Positions 8,910-17,516 are shown, counted from the first letter of the stretch. The stretch is DNA of 64,000 nt from Devosia sp. 67-54 (GCF_001899075.1 NZ_MKVA01000001.1:35180-99179), one strand, 5' to 3'. The notes: generated by a model from the letters alone, not told the origin. Program-made: numbers and translations.

Positions 8910-9293
8910 TCACCCCATCAGCAGATCGGGGTCGAAATAGCACCGCACCTCTTCGAACTTGCCCGCGCTCACCCGGATCACGTTGATGCCGTCGAGCGGG
9001 TAGCGCTTGCCGGCGGCGTCGGTGAATACGGCCCGCCATTCCAGCGCCGCCTCGTTGCCGCGGGAGATTTCGTGGACGATCTCCACTTCGAGCCCGACGA
9101 AGCGGCGGAACGATTCCTCGTAGAAGGTGCGGATCCGCTCATGGCCGACCAGCCGGTCGCCGCGCGGCGGCACAAAAACGGCGTTCTGGTGATAGTGGGC
9201 AAGGATCGCCGGGATGTCGTGGGCGCATTCGGCGCGCCAATACGATTCGGCGATCTCGCGCGGAGACGTCAGTTCACGCATTGTCCTGTCCAT
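8910..9293 (-). CDS. SnoaL-like / nuclear transport factor 2-fold protein
   Basis: A 127-residue protein with the NTF2-like cone fold. The pattern REIAESYWRAECAHDIPAI, HYHQNAVFVPPRGDRL and the closing KFEEVRCYFDPDLLMG is typical of SnoaL-type polyketide cyclases, isomerases and ligand-binding orphans. It begins at 9293, directly against the stop of the SDR gene, and is followed by the BMP gene. Its reaction is unknown; within the operon it could act on the imported compound or its oxidation product. Confidence 0.8.
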   Translation of the reverse strand: MDRTMRELTSPREIAESYWRAECAHDIPAILAHYHQNAVFVPPRGDRLVGHERIRTFYEESFRRFVGLEVEIVHEISRGNEAALEWRAVFTDAAGKRYPLDGINVIRVSAGKFEEVRCYFDPDLLMG

Positions 9294-10124
9294 TCATTGT
9301 GAAGCCGCGGTGCTGCCGACGACCACGCCCATATCCCCGAGCCCTTCAGGACCCATCGCCTGATAGCCGCCGTCCACGGGCAGGTCGGTTCCGGTGATGA
9401 AGGAGGCGTCGTCGCTAAGCAGGAAAAGAACCGGGCGCGCCACCTCGTCCACTTCGCCGCAGCGTCGCAGCATGTGATAGCTGCCCCAGATCGGAGCCCA
9501 TTTGTCGCGGCCGCCCGACTGCTCGGCGGCGCGCAAGACTTCCTGCGACCAGATCCAGCCGGGGCTGACGCTGTTGACCCGCACACCCCAGGACGCCAGA
9601 TCCAGCGCGGCGCAGCGCGTGAGCTGCAGCACTGCGCCCTTGCTCATATTGTAGGTCCAGCGCTCCTTCTGCGCGACGACGCCCGAAATGCTGCCGATGT
9701 TGACGATCGAGCCGCCGCCCGTCGAACGCATCGCGCGGGCGGAGTGCTGGATCATGCGGGCAAAGCCGACCGGACCGACTAACAGCGAGCGCTGCCAGTC
9801 CTCGGTGGTCGCATCCATGGCGCGCGCGACGAAGGCGAAGGCGTTGTTGACCAGATGATCGACGCGGCCGAAGGTCTCCAAGGCGCGGCGGACGAGCGTT
9901 TCGCAGAACGCCTCGTCGCCCATGTCGCCCTCGACGAACAGCACCTGGCGCCCCCTGGCGGCGTGCGCCGCGGCAACGTCGGCGCCCGACGCAGACAGAT
10001 CGCTGAAGACGACTGCGGCACCTTCCAGCAGCAATTGCTCGACAATGGCCGCGCCGATGCCGGCAGCGCCCCCGGTCACGATGGCCACCCTGCCCTTGAA
10101 CCGATCTGCGACATGCCGCGCCAT
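9294..10124 (-). CDS. Short-chain dehydrogenase/reductase (SDR)
   Basis: A classical SDR of 276 residues: cofactor motif VTGGAAGIGAA (about residues 14-24), NNAFAF, SIVNIGSISG with the catalytic Ser, and YNMSKGA with the catalytic Tyr and Lys (Y-x3-K). It ends with ITGTDLPVDGGYQAMG, the usual C-terminal NAD(P)-contact segment. The ATG at 10124 has GGGAGGG nine bases upstream and is preferred over the ATG at 10157. It opens the leftward operon, adjacent to the candidate operator. It probably oxidises or reduces a hydroxyl on the imported compound; the substrate is unknown. Confidence 0.88.
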   Translation of the reverse strand: MARHVADRFKGRVAIVTGGAAGIGAAIVEQLLLEGAAVVFSDLSASGADVAAAHAARGRQVLFVEGDMGDEAFCETLVRRALETFGRVDHLVNNAFAFVARAMDATTEDWQRSLLVGPVGFARMIQHSARAMRSTGGGSIVNIGSISGVVAQKERWTYNMSKGAVLQLTRCAALDLASWGVRVNSVSPGWIWSQEVLRAAEQSGGRDKWAPIWGSYHMLRRCGEVDEVARPVLFLLSDDASFITGTDLPVDGGYQAMGPEGLGDMGVVVGSTAASQ

Positions 10125-10190
10125 CGCGTGTCGCCCTCCCAAATTCGCGGCCGCCACCGGCCTTTGTCATTTCACCCCAAAATACACATT

Positions 10191-10213
10191 AGCCGGTTGT
10201 AGGGCAACCGGCT
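10191..10213. promoter_or_regulatory. Perfect inverted repeat, candidate operator for the FadR-like regulator
   Basis: The half-sites AGCCGGTTG and CAACCGGCT match exactly and are separated by TAGGG. The site lies in the divergent control region, 67 bases upstream of the SDR start and about 73-91 bases upstream of the regulator start. GntR-family dimers bind such symmetric sites, and the TTG...CAA core resembles GntR operators. Its assignment is inference from location. Confidence 0.7.
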
Positions 10214-10285
10214 TTCTTATATCACTGTCCTCACGCTTCGCGTTCGCGTGGAGCTCGACCGCCTGGAACACCAGGGAGACTTCGA

Positions 10286-11023
10286 TTGGCTGGGGAAGAC
10301 CGCATGTCCGGGGAAAAGCGCGGGTCTTTTGGATCGCTCGGTCGGGCCGAGCCGCTGCACCTGAAGGTGGCGGCCTTGATCCTGCGCGAAATCGAAGGCG
10401 GCCAGTTCAAGCCAGGCGACAGGCTGCCGACCGAACATGACCTCGCCACCGCCTTCGATGTCAGCCGCAACGTGATTCGCGAGGCGATCGCCTGCCTGCG
10501 GGCCGACGGCGTCATCGATTCGCGCCAGGGGCTGGGCGCCTTCGTGCTGCCGCCGGAAGATCGGCAGTCGATCCGCATCGACGCGACGGCGCTGCGCGAC
10601 ACGTCCAATGTCCGGGGGCTGTTCGAGCTGCGTTCGATCCTCGAAATCCAGTCGGCCGGCATGGCGGCGCTGCGGCGGACCGACAGCCAGTTGCGGGATA
10701 TCGCGGAGGCGCTCGAGAGCATGAGCGGCGCGGAAAAATGGTCCGCTGCCGGCATCGACGCCGATCTTGCCTTCCATCATCGCGTCGCCATGGCGACCGG
10801 CAACGACTACATCGTCACCTTTCTGCGCTTCATCGCGCAGACGATGCGGGAAACGATCCTCGAGGCGCGGCAGGCCAATGGCCTGCAGACGGTCGTCGAG
10901 GTCACGATCGCCGAGCACCGCCCGATCTACGATGCGATCGCCAGGCAGGACGAAGCGGGGGCGAAAGACGCCATGCGGCACCATATCGCCGGGGCCGCTG
11001 GGCGTCTGGGCATCGAGCTCTAG
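10286..11023 (+). CDS. FadR/GntR family transcriptional regulator
   Basis: A 245-residue regulator. The N-terminal winged helix contains PGDRLPTEHDLATAFDVSRNVIREAIACLRADGVI (about residues 43-77), the GntR signature. The C-terminal all-helical FCD-type effector domain has FHHRVAMATGN and EHRPIYDAIARQD, whose Asp and His residues often hold a metal or acid ligand. The frame opens at TTG 10286; an ATG at 10304 behind GGGGAAG is an equally good start (239 residues). It lies divergent to the BMP operon and just ahead of dld, with the palindrome between, so it probably controls both sides. Confidence 0.9.
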   Translation: MAGEDRMSGEKRGSFGSLGRAEPLHLKVAALILREIEGGQFKPGDRLPTEHDLATAFDVSRNVIREAIACLRADGVIDSRQGLGAFVLPPEDRQSIRIDATALRDTSNVRGLFELRSILEIQSAGMAALRRTDSQLRDIAEALESMSGAEKWSAAGIDADLAFHHRVAMATGNDYIVTFLRFIAQTMRETILEARQANGLQTVVEVTIAEHRPIYDAIARQDEAGAKDAMRHHIAGAAGRLGIEL

Positions 11024-11026
11024 CCG

Positions 11027-12757
11027 GTGCCCGGCCAGACCGTCATGCACGATTTGCCCGATGCCCTGCGACGCATCGCCGGCGCTCGCCACGTGCTCAC
11101 CGGCGACAGTGCGACGCGGCGCTTCCGCAAGGGCTACCGCTATGGCGACGGCCCGGTTCTTGCGGTGGTCCGGCCCGGCTCGCTGCTCGAACAATGGCGC
11201 TGCCTCAAGGCCTGCGTCGACGCCGGCGCCATCGTGATCTGCCAGGCCGCGAACACCGGCCTGACGGGAGGATCGACGCCGGACGGCGACGCCTACGACC
11301 GGCCCGTCGTCATCATCAATACATTGCGCATCAAGGCGATCGACCTCATCGCGGACGGACGCCAGGTCGTCTGCCGGCCCGGCGCGACGCTGGACCAGCT
11401 GGAAAAGGCGCTGCGCCCCGTCGGCCGCGAGCCGCATTCGGTCATCGGCTCGACCTGCATCGGCGCCTCGGTCACCGGCGGTGTCTGCAACAATTCCGGC
11501 GGCGCCCTGATCCGCCGCGGGCCGGCCTACACGCAATGCGCCCTCTTCGCCCGCGTCGATGCGGCGGGACGGCTGGAGCTGGTGAACCATCTGGGCATCG
11601 ACCTGGGGCGCGATCCCGAAGAAATCCTCGGACGGCTCGACCGCGGCGCCTACACGCCGCAGGATGTGCGCGATGTGGCCGGGCGCTGGGCGTCGGACCG
11701 GGAGTATGCCGAGCATGTGCGCGACATCGCCTCGCCCGTCCCGGCCCGCTTCAACGCCGACCCGCGGCGGCATTACGAAGCGTCGGGATCGGCCGGCAAG
11801 GTCGCGGTGTTTGCCGTCCGGCTGGATACCTTCCCCGCCGATCGCGATGTTACGGTGTTCTATATCGGCAGCAACGACCACCGCGAGCTCGAGGCCATCC
11901 GCCGCCACATCCTCGGCGACTTCCGGAACCTTCCCATCGCCGGCGAATACATGCACCGGTCGGCCTACGACGCCAGCCGCGACTACGGCAAGGACCTGTT
12001 CTGGTTCGTTCGCCACTTCGGCACCGACAACGTACCGCGCGCCTATGCGTGGAAAAGCCGGTTCGACGGTCTCACCGAACGGCTGGGCCTCGGTGGCGCC
12101 GTCAGCGACCGGCTGATCCAGGCCGCCACCCGCCTGCTGCCGCACCATCTGCCGGCACGGCTCGACGCCTACCGCGATCGATTCGCCCATCATCTGCTGC
12201 TGCGCATGGACGGCGCCGGCAGCGCGGAAGCGCGCGGCTATCTCACATCGATCTTTCCGTCATCGGCGGGGGATTTCTTCGAATGCACCGGGCCGGAAGG
12301 CGAGGCTGCGTTCCTGAACCGCTTTGCGGTCGGCGGCGCCATCGTGCGCTATCGCGCCGTGCATCCGCGCACGGTCGAGGACATCGTGGCGCTGGATGTG
12401 GCGCTGCCGCGCAACACGCTCGACTGGTTCGAGACGCTGCCCCCCGAGATCGACAGCAAGCTCGAATTCAAGATGTATTGCGGGCATTTCTTCTGCCACG
12501 TCCTGCATCAGGAATATCTCGTCAAGAAGGGCGAGAACTGCCTCGAGATCGAGCAGGCGATGTGCCGGCTCCTCGATCAGCGGGGGGCCGAATATCCGGC
12601 CGAACACAATGTCGGGCATCGCTACGTCGCCAAGCCGGCGCTGCGCGAGTTCTACCGCGCGCTCGATCCAACCAACAGCTTCAACCCCGGCATCGGCCAC
12701 ACCAGCAGGCGGCGCGACTGGCAGGACCAGTGCGATTGCGGGGCCGCCGCAAGGTGA
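11027..12757 (+). CDS. dld: Quinone-dependent D-lactate dehydrogenase (Dld)
   Basis: A peripheral membrane flavoprotein that oxidises D-lactate to pyruvate and passes electrons to quinone. The protein (576 residues from the GTG at 11027, 570 from the ATG at 11045) follows E. coli Dld along its length: PGSLLEQWRCLKAC, QAANTGLTGGSTP, REPHSVIGSTCIGASVTGG and CNNSGGALIRRGPAYTQ make up the FAD site. VFYIGSN, LPIAGEYMHR, HHLLLRMDGAG, YPAEHNVGHRY and DPTNSFNPGIG follow in order. It starts three bases after the regulator. A D-2-hydroxy acid other than lactate is possible, since it sits in a nucleoside-type locus. Confidence 0.92.
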   Translation: MPGQTVMHDLPDALRRIAGARHVLTGDSATRRFRKGYRYGDGPVLAVVRPGSLLEQWRCLKACVDAGAIVICQAANTGLTGGSTPDGDAYDRPVVIINTLRIKAIDLIADGRQVVCRPGATLDQLEKALRPVGREPHSVIGSTCIGASVTGGVCNNSGGALIRRGPAYTQCALFARVDAAGRLELVNHLGIDLGRDPEEILGRLDRGAYTPQDVRDVAGRWASDREYAEHVRDIASPVPARFNADPRRHYEASGSAGKVAVFAVRLDTFPADRDVTVFYIGSNDHRELEAIRRHILGDFRNLPIAGEYMHRSAYDASRDYGKDLFWFVRHFGTDNVPRAYAWKSRFDGLTERLGLGGAVSDRLIQAATRLLPHHLPARLDAYRDRFAHHLLLRMDGAGSAEARGYLTSIFPSSAGDFFECTGPEGEAAFLNRFAVGGAIVRYRAVHPRTVEDIVALDVALPRNTLDWFETLPPEIDSKLEFKMYCGHFFCHVLHQEYLVKKGENCLEIEQAMCRLLDQRGAEYPAEHNVGHRYVAKPALREFYRALDPTNSFNPGIGHTSRRRDWQDQCDCGAAAR

Positions 12758-12803
12758 AGCATGGCCGATCCGCCGGAGACGGCCGGCAGTTTGAGACGCG
12801 CGC

Positions 12804-12820
12804 CGCGAACGACGTTCGCG
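12804..12820 (+). repeat. Stem-loop between dld and the nucleoside hydrolase gene
   Basis: CGCGAACG and CGTTCGCG form a perfect 8-bp inverted repeat around a single A, extended by CG-rich flanks. It lies 22 bases upstream of the nucleoside hydrolase start, which is preceded by AGAGGGAG. It could be an mRNA processing or stability element, or a protein-binding palindrome. Confidence 0.5.
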
Positions 12821-12842
12821 CGCGCCCCAGAGGGAGATCACT

Positions 12843-13802
12843 ATGAAGAAAGTCCTGATCGACTCCGACACCGGGCTCGACGACGCCATGGCCTTCGTCC
12901 ACGGCCTGCTCTCGGACGAGATAGAGATCATCGGCGTCACCAGCGTCTTCGGCAATGGCGAGATGATCGACTGCGCCTATCACGCGATCGAAATCATCGA
13001 CCTGATGGGCAAGAGCGTGCCCGTGGTCAAAGGCATCAGCGAGCCCCTGATCGGCGGCTGCGGCCCTGCCCCGCAGGTGCACGGAAAATATTCGCGCGGA
13101 CCGCTCGGCAAGCTCGACCTCGAGGCGCGGATCACCCCCGGCTATGCGCCGATCTTCATCCTGGATCAGATCCGCAGCTATGGCGAAGAACTGGTGATCG
13201 TCGCCATGGGACGGCTGACCAATCTGGCGGTCGCAACCCGCCTCGATCCCGATCTCATGCGCAAGGTCGGCCAGATCTACTGGATCGGCGGGGCCATCTC
13301 GGTCTCGGGAAACACCAGCCCCGTCGCCGAGGCCAACGCCGACGGCGATCCCGAGGCGGCAAAGATCGTCTGCACCTCGAACCTGCCGCTGACCATCCTG
13401 ACCCTGGACGTGACCATGCACGCCCTCATCTCGCAGGACGACATCGACCGCCTGAAGCGCGTCCGGCATCCGGGTGTGCAGCACCTCGTCAAGATCATTC
13501 CCTATTATCTGGATTTCTACGAAAGCATCTTGGGCGAGCGCGTCTGCGCCGGCCATTGCGGCCTGCTGCTCGCGCTGGTGATCGATCCGACACTCATCAC
13601 CAAGACCCACCGGCTGAACGTCGACGTCGAGCTGAACGGCCGGCTGACCCGCTCCCAGCTCGTGGCCGACCGCCGAAAACTGCGCAAGCTGACCGAACCC
13701 GACACCTCCAAGGACGAGGGCGTCACCGTGATCATGCAGGCCGATGTGGCCCGCTACCACACGATGTTCATGGACGCACTTCTCGGCGCGGATCGCACAT
13801 AG
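12843..13802 (+). CDS. Nucleoside hydrolase (IunH/RihB-type inosine-uridine preferring family)
   Basis: A 319-residue enzyme that splits the N-glycosidic bond of ribonucleosides to base and ribose. The Ca-binding hallmark DSDTGLDDA lies at residues 7-15. The central strand VIVAMGRLTNLAVA corresponds to the substrate-binding AxGPxTNLA segment, followed by IYWIGGAISVSGN. Asp/His residues near the C-terminus (RYHTMFMDALL) fit the family. It follows dld by 85 bases containing a palindrome. With the BMP-type transporter it suggests nucleoside salvage. Base preference cannot be predicted. Confidence 0.9.
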   Translation: MKKVLIDSDTGLDDAMAFVHGLLSDEIEIIGVTSVFGNGEMIDCAYHAIEIIDLMGKSVPVVKGISEPLIGGCGPAPQVHGKYSRGPLGKLDLEARITPGYAPIFILDQIRSYGEELVIVAMGRLTNLAVATRLDPDLMRKVGQIYWIGGAISVSGNTSPVAEANADGDPEAAKIVCTSNLPLTILTLDVTMHALISQDDIDRLKRVRHPGVQHLVKIIPYYLDFYESILGERVCAGHCGLLLALVIDPTLITKTHRLNVDVELNGRLTRSQLVADRRKLRKLTEPDTSKDEGVTVIMQADVARYHTMFMDALLGADRT

Positions 13803-13808
13803 CGACGG

Positions 13809-13826
13809 ACTCCAACTCCTTGGAGT
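13809..13826. terminator. Stem-loop between convergent genes, possible weak bidirectional terminator
   Basis: ACTCCAA and TTGGAGT form a perfect 7-bp stem with loop CTCC, seven bases after the nucleoside hydrolase stop. A second short stem (CGGCTC/GAGCCG) follows near 13853. Neither has a T-run, so termination efficiency is doubtful. Confidence 0.4.
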
Positions 13827-13876
13827 GGCGCCGTTGCGCCATGACACAACGCGGCTCGCGGAGGAGCCGCCGGTCG

Positions 13877-14554
13877 CTACCCCTCCGGGGTTAGGAAGGG
13901 AATGCCTTCGTCCCGCACGGTGGTCAGCATCTCGATCAGAATGCGTTGCACCTTGGCGCCGTCGCGCGAACGCATGGCGTCGACGATGGCGCCGTGCCAT
14001 TTGAGAGAGCGCTCCGACGCTCCGCTGCGGTGCGCGACCAAATTGCGATAGCGCGCCGTGCGTCGCCAGAGATTGGAAGCTTCGCGGCCAGCCACTTCGT
14101 TGGATGTCCGTTCGTAGACATAGTGATGAAAATCGGAGATGCCGTCCCGAAAGGCCGTTATATTAGCTGCGGCGAACGAAGCTTGCATGCGCTCGATGAT
14201 GGCGCTGAGCGCATCATGATCGGCCGAGGTCGCGGTCTTGGCAAAATCGCTGAACACGTAGCCCTCGACCAGAATGCGGAAATCGTAGAGGTCGCGATAT
14301 TCCTTAAGCGAAAAGCCTGCGACAATCGGACTGCGCCGTGGGATGAGTTCGATAACCCCTTCGCTGGCGAGGCGTTGGATAGCTTCACGTAGAGGTGCCC
14401 GGCTCACTCCCAGTTCACGAGCGATCTTGGCCTCGACGAGCGGCTCGCCAGGCCCCAGCGCTCCTGTCAGAATGCGGCGCGACAGCCATTCGGCAATGGC
14501 CTTCGAGACAGAAGTTGTGGCAAGAAGCGGCGCGCTTTTATCCGGCGTGTCCAT
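13877..14554 (-). CDS. GntR family regulator with FCD domain
   Basis: A 225-residue regulator with an N-terminal winged helix (ILTGALGPGEPLVEAKIARELGVSRAPLREAIQRL, about residues 28-62) and a C-terminal FCD ligand domain showing the metal-site pattern FRDGISDFHHYV and LKWHGAIVDAM. It is the last gene of the polyamine-type ABC operon and overlaps the dipeptidase gene by 17 bases, so it is transcribed with its presumed targets. Two TYTGTCRACAGR sites upstream of the operon fit its expected binding pattern. Confidence 0.9.
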   Translation of the reverse strand: MDTPDKSAPLLATTSVSKAIAEWLSRRILTGALGPGEPLVEAKIARELGVSRAPLREAIQRLASEGVIELIPRRSPIVAGFSLKEYRDLYDFRILVEGYVFSDFAKTATSADHDALSAIIERMQASFAAANITAFRDGISDFHHYVYERTSNEVAGREASNLWRRTARYRNLVAHRSGASERSLKWHGAIVDAMRSRDGAKVQRILIEMLTTVRDEGIPFLTPEG

Positions 14555-15626
14555 TGTCTGCGCTGCCTCCCCGACGCGGCCTCAGGATTTCTGCCATAAC
14601 GCGTTCGGCATTGCCGCCAATGATTTTCTTGACATCACCCTCAGAAAACTGTCGGCGCAGCAGCGTCTCGGTAATGTTGGGCAGGTAGCGCGGCGACTGC
14701 AGGTCGCTGGGGTGGATCAGCTCGATCTTCATGTTTTCGTCCACCAGCGAATTCTCCGGAAAGTGCTTGTTGAACTCCCCGAGAAACGCCGCCGAATATT
14801 TGCGCTCATCGGCGATATCAGTGCCGATGCTGACATGGTCGGGGCCCACCAGCTCGCAGATGCGCACCACGTGGTCGACATAGTCGTCCAGCGTCGTACC
14901 TTTCTTGAGACCGTCGGCCTTGAGAAAACCGGACTTGCCAACCACGCCGATCAGCCCGCCCTTGGCCGCAATGGCCTTGATCTCGCGATCCGATTTGTTC
15001 CGGATATTGTCGTTGATCGACTTGGCGCCGACATGGGTAGCCAAGATCGGCGCGCTTGAAAACTCGACCATGTCGAGGGTCGTTGGTTCGCTCACATGCG
15101 ACACATCGAGACCGATACCCAACTCGTTGCAACGCTTGACGAGTTCGATTCCAAACAGGCTGAGGCCCGCCGGATGGCGCTCGCCGCAACCGTCGCCGGC
15201 GAGGCTCCGCCGCTGGTAGGTCGGCTGCAACACGCGCAAGCCAAGATCGTAGAACGCATTGATGAGGTCGATCCGGCCCTCGAGCGGGCCAATGTCCTGC
15301 CAGGCGATATACATCGCCACCTTGCCCCTGCGTTTCGCCTCGGCAGAATCGCCGGCTTTGAGTCCAAGCATGAACAGCCCCGACTCCTCGTAGAAGCGCC
15401 GCCACCGGATCATTCGCTCCATCGCCTCGGCCGCTCCGACGTCGTAGGCAAGCACGGTGTGAACTGAAGCGGTCATTCCGGAGTCGATGATCTTCTTCGC
15501 ATATTCGGCATCAGCGTGCTGGATCTGCGTAGTGTCGCAGATGTTCCAGACAATATTGTCCGCCTGCAATTGCGCAGTCAGCGTCTTCAGGTCTTGCTCG
15601 GCCGAAGCGTTGGCGAGGGTGGACAT
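14538..15626 (-). CDS. Membrane dipeptidase (peptidase M19/renal dipeptidase) family protein with altered metal site
   Basis: A TIM-barrel amidohydrolase of the renal dipeptidase family, 362 residues. Recognisable parts are INAFYDLGLRVLQPTYQR, LDVSHVSEPTTLDMVEFSSAPILATHVGAKSI and HVSIGTDI, with DVSH and ATH providing the two conserved metal-ligand His. The N-terminal DGHxD motif of the family is absent (ICDTTQIQ stands there) and the bridging Glu of the usual EGG motif is not evident (IAWQDIGP). It may therefore bind one metal or act on an atypical substrate. The ATG at 15626 follows AAGGAGAAC. The context is a spermidine/putrescine-type ABC operon. Confidence 0.8.
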   Translation of the reverse strand: MSTLANASAEQDLKTLTAQLQADNIVWNICDTTQIQHADAEYAKKIIDSGMTASVHTVLAYDVGAAEAMERMIRWRRFYEESGLFMLGLKAGDSAEAKRRGKVAMYIAWQDIGPLEGRIDLINAFYDLGLRVLQPTYQRRSLAGDGCGERHPAGLSLFGIELVKRCNELGIGLDVSHVSEPTTLDMVEFSSAPILATHVGAKSINDNIRNKSDREIKAIAAKGGLIGVVGKSGFLKADGLKKGTTLDDYVDHVVRICELVGPDHVSIGTDIADERKYSAAFLGEFNKHFPENSLVDENMKIELIHPSDLQSPRYLPNITETLLRRQFSEGDVKKIIGGNAERVMAEILRPRRGGSADNGHAG

Positions 15627-15652
15627 CAGGAGTTCTCCTTGGTTTGGCAATG

Positions 15653-16726
15653 TCAGACGGATTTGAGGAACCAGGCCTGGCCCCAGTCGATGGCCAGGCG
15701 GACCTGCGCCCCCGGGGCAACCAGGCTAATGCCGGGCACGCGGAAGTCGATATTCTGAGACATGCCTGCCGGGCGCGCGACGATGCGCGTATAGCCATGC
15801 TCGGCCGTGACCGAGATCACCTCGGCAGGCATTCCCTCCGCGCCGATCGCAACGGTCCACTGATCGAAACAAAGCTTGACCGGCGCGTTTGCGACAACGG
15901 CGGCGTCGCCAAGCGGCACCCCTACCTCGAGTCCGTTGCCGACGCGCACCCGTGCGACGGCATCGCCGATCGTTGCAACCGTGCCGTCCAGCACATTGTG
16001 CATCCCGAGAAAGCGCGCCGCATAGTCGGTGCCCGGATGATGGAACAGGGCAGCGGTCTCGCCCCGCTCAACAATGCGGCCGCCCGACATGACGATGGTG
16101 CGGTCGGCGACCGCCATGGCTTCGCTGTAGTCGTGCGTCACGTAGATCGCGGTAACACCAAGCCGCTGCTGCAACTCGCGGATCTGCCGCCGCACTTCAA
16201 CGCGAGTATTGAAGTCGAGGCTACTCATCGGTTCGTCGAGCAACAGGATGCTAGGATTGATGGCGAGAGCCCGCGCCAATGCCACTCGCTGCTGCTGCCC
16301 GCCGCTCAATTGCCGCGGCATACGCGCACTCAGCTCTTCGAGTCCCACCAGCGCCAGCGCGTCACGTGCGCGGCGCCCGCGTTCGGCGCTATCGATGCCG
16401 CGCATGCTGAGGCCGAACTCTACATTGCGCCGCACATTGAGATGGGGAAACAGGGCCCAGGTCTGAAACACGAAGCCAATGTCGCGCTTGTGGACCGGCA
16501 CCCGGCTCAGATCGTTGCCGCCCAGCCGGACCGAACCGCTGTCAGCCTCGAGCAGTCCGGCGATGATGCGCAGCAACGTGGTCTTGCCGCAGCCGCTCGG
16601 CCCGAGCAGGCAAAGTGCCGAGCCCTTCTGGACATCGAGATCGATGTCGAAAACCCCGACATCGGTGCCAAAACGTTTGTTGATCCCACGCACCGACAGA
16701 TAAGCGGCATCGTTATTGCCGGGCAT
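15653..16726 (-). CDS. ABC transporter ATP-binding protein, spermidine/putrescine (PotA) type
   Basis: The ATPase of a MOI-type importer, 357 residues. Walker A is GPSGCGKTT (about residues 38-46), signature LSGGQQQRVALARAL, Walker B ILLLDEPMSSLD and switch VTHDYSEAM. The C-terminal third is a TOBE-like regulatory domain. It overlaps the upstream permease gene by 14 bases. Gene order binding protein, permease, permease, ATPase and the protein types suggest import of a polyamine-like or other cationic organic-nitrogen compound; the exact ligand is unknown. Confidence 0.92.
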   Translation of the reverse strand: MPGNNDAAYLSVRGINKRFGTDVGVFDIDLDVQKGSALCLLGPSGCGKTTLLRIIAGLLEADSGSVRLGGNDLSRVPVHKRDIGFVFQTWALFPHLNVRRNVEFGLSMRGIDSAERGRRARDALALVGLEELSARMPRQLSGGQQQRVALARALAINPSILLLDEPMSSLDFNTRVEVRRQIRELQQRLGVTAIYVTHDYSEAMAVADRTIVMSGGRIVERGETAALFHHPGTDYAARFLGMHNVLDGTVATIGDAVARVRVGNGLEVGVPLGDAAVVANAPVKLCFDQWTVAIGAEGMPAEVISVTAEHGYTRIVARPAGMSQNIDFRVPGISLVAPGAQVRLAIDWGQAWFLKSV

Positions 16727-17516
16727 TCACCACTCCATCGAATAGCTTGAAGCGGCCAAGGACTGCCATCAGGATAGCACCGGCCAGGATGAGCACCGAA
16801 GAGATGCTGGAGAGCGAGGGGTCGTTCGTCGTGTTTGCCAACTCGAACATGCGTACCGGCAAGGTGACGTGTCCGGGCACCGACAGGAATAGTGAGATGG
16901 CCACGTTGTCGAACGAGAAGATGAAGCTGAAGAGCGCCGCTGCCGCGATGCTGGGCAACATCGCCGGGATGGCAATGAGCCAGAAGGCGCGGGCGGGCGT
17001 AGCGCCCAGCGTAATACCGGCCTCTTCGAGTTCGGGTCCGAGATCCCCCATCGCACTGGAGATGAGCTGCAGGCTGAAGGGAAAGATCACGAGCAGATGG
17101 CCGACGGTGAGTGTCCAGATGGACGGCCGGATGTGCAGCCCGTTCTGCATGTAAAGCAGCAGCGCCAATGCCAGCAGCACCTCCGGCAGCACGAGCGGGC
17201 TGAGCGCCAGCGCCCGGAGCATGTTCCTTCCCCGAAATCTGTGGCGAACCAGAAGCACAGCCGTTGGCAGTGCGATCAGGAGCGCGAGAACCGTCGCAAT
17301 GCCGGCGATCTGCAGACTGAACAACAAGGACTCGCGGATCTGCGTGTCCTCGACAAGCTGCTCGTACCAGCGCAACGACCAACCGCGTGGCGGAAAGGCG
17401 ATGAAGCTCGTCGAACTGAATGAGAGGATCACCACCACCACCAGCGGAGACAGCAGGAAGAGGACCATCAGGCAGGCATACAGCCGACCCACGCCTCGCA
17501 TGATCATGGCGCTCAC
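16713..17516 (-). CDS. ABC transporter permease, PotC type
   Basis: An inner-membrane permease of about 267 residues with six hydrophobic segments and the EAA-loop sequence LEEAGITLGATPARAFWLIAIPAMLPSI (about residues 180-207) that contacts the ATPase. The GTG at 17516 overlaps the TGA of the preceding permease (GTGA) and has GGGAGAG seven bases upstream; an ATG at 17507 is the alternative. It pairs with the PotB-type permease just upstream. Confidence 0.9.
   Translation of the reverse strand: MSAMIMRGVGRLYACLMVLFLLSPLVVVVILSFSSTSFIAFPPRGWSLRWYEQLVEDTQIRESLLFSLQIAGIATVLALLIALPTAVLLVRHRFRGRNMLRALALSPLVLPEVLLALALLLYMQNGLHIRPSIWTLTVGHLLVIFPFSLQLISSAMGDLGPELEEAGITLGATPARAFWLIAIPAMLPSIAAAALFSFIFSFDNVAISLFLSVPGHVTLPVRMFELANTTNDPSLSSISSVLILAGAILMAVLGRFKLFDGVVNARQ

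Noticed and set aside
10217-12193. A 658-codon open frame on the minus strand
   Set aside because: It is antisense to the regulator and dld genes, both of which are unmistakable.
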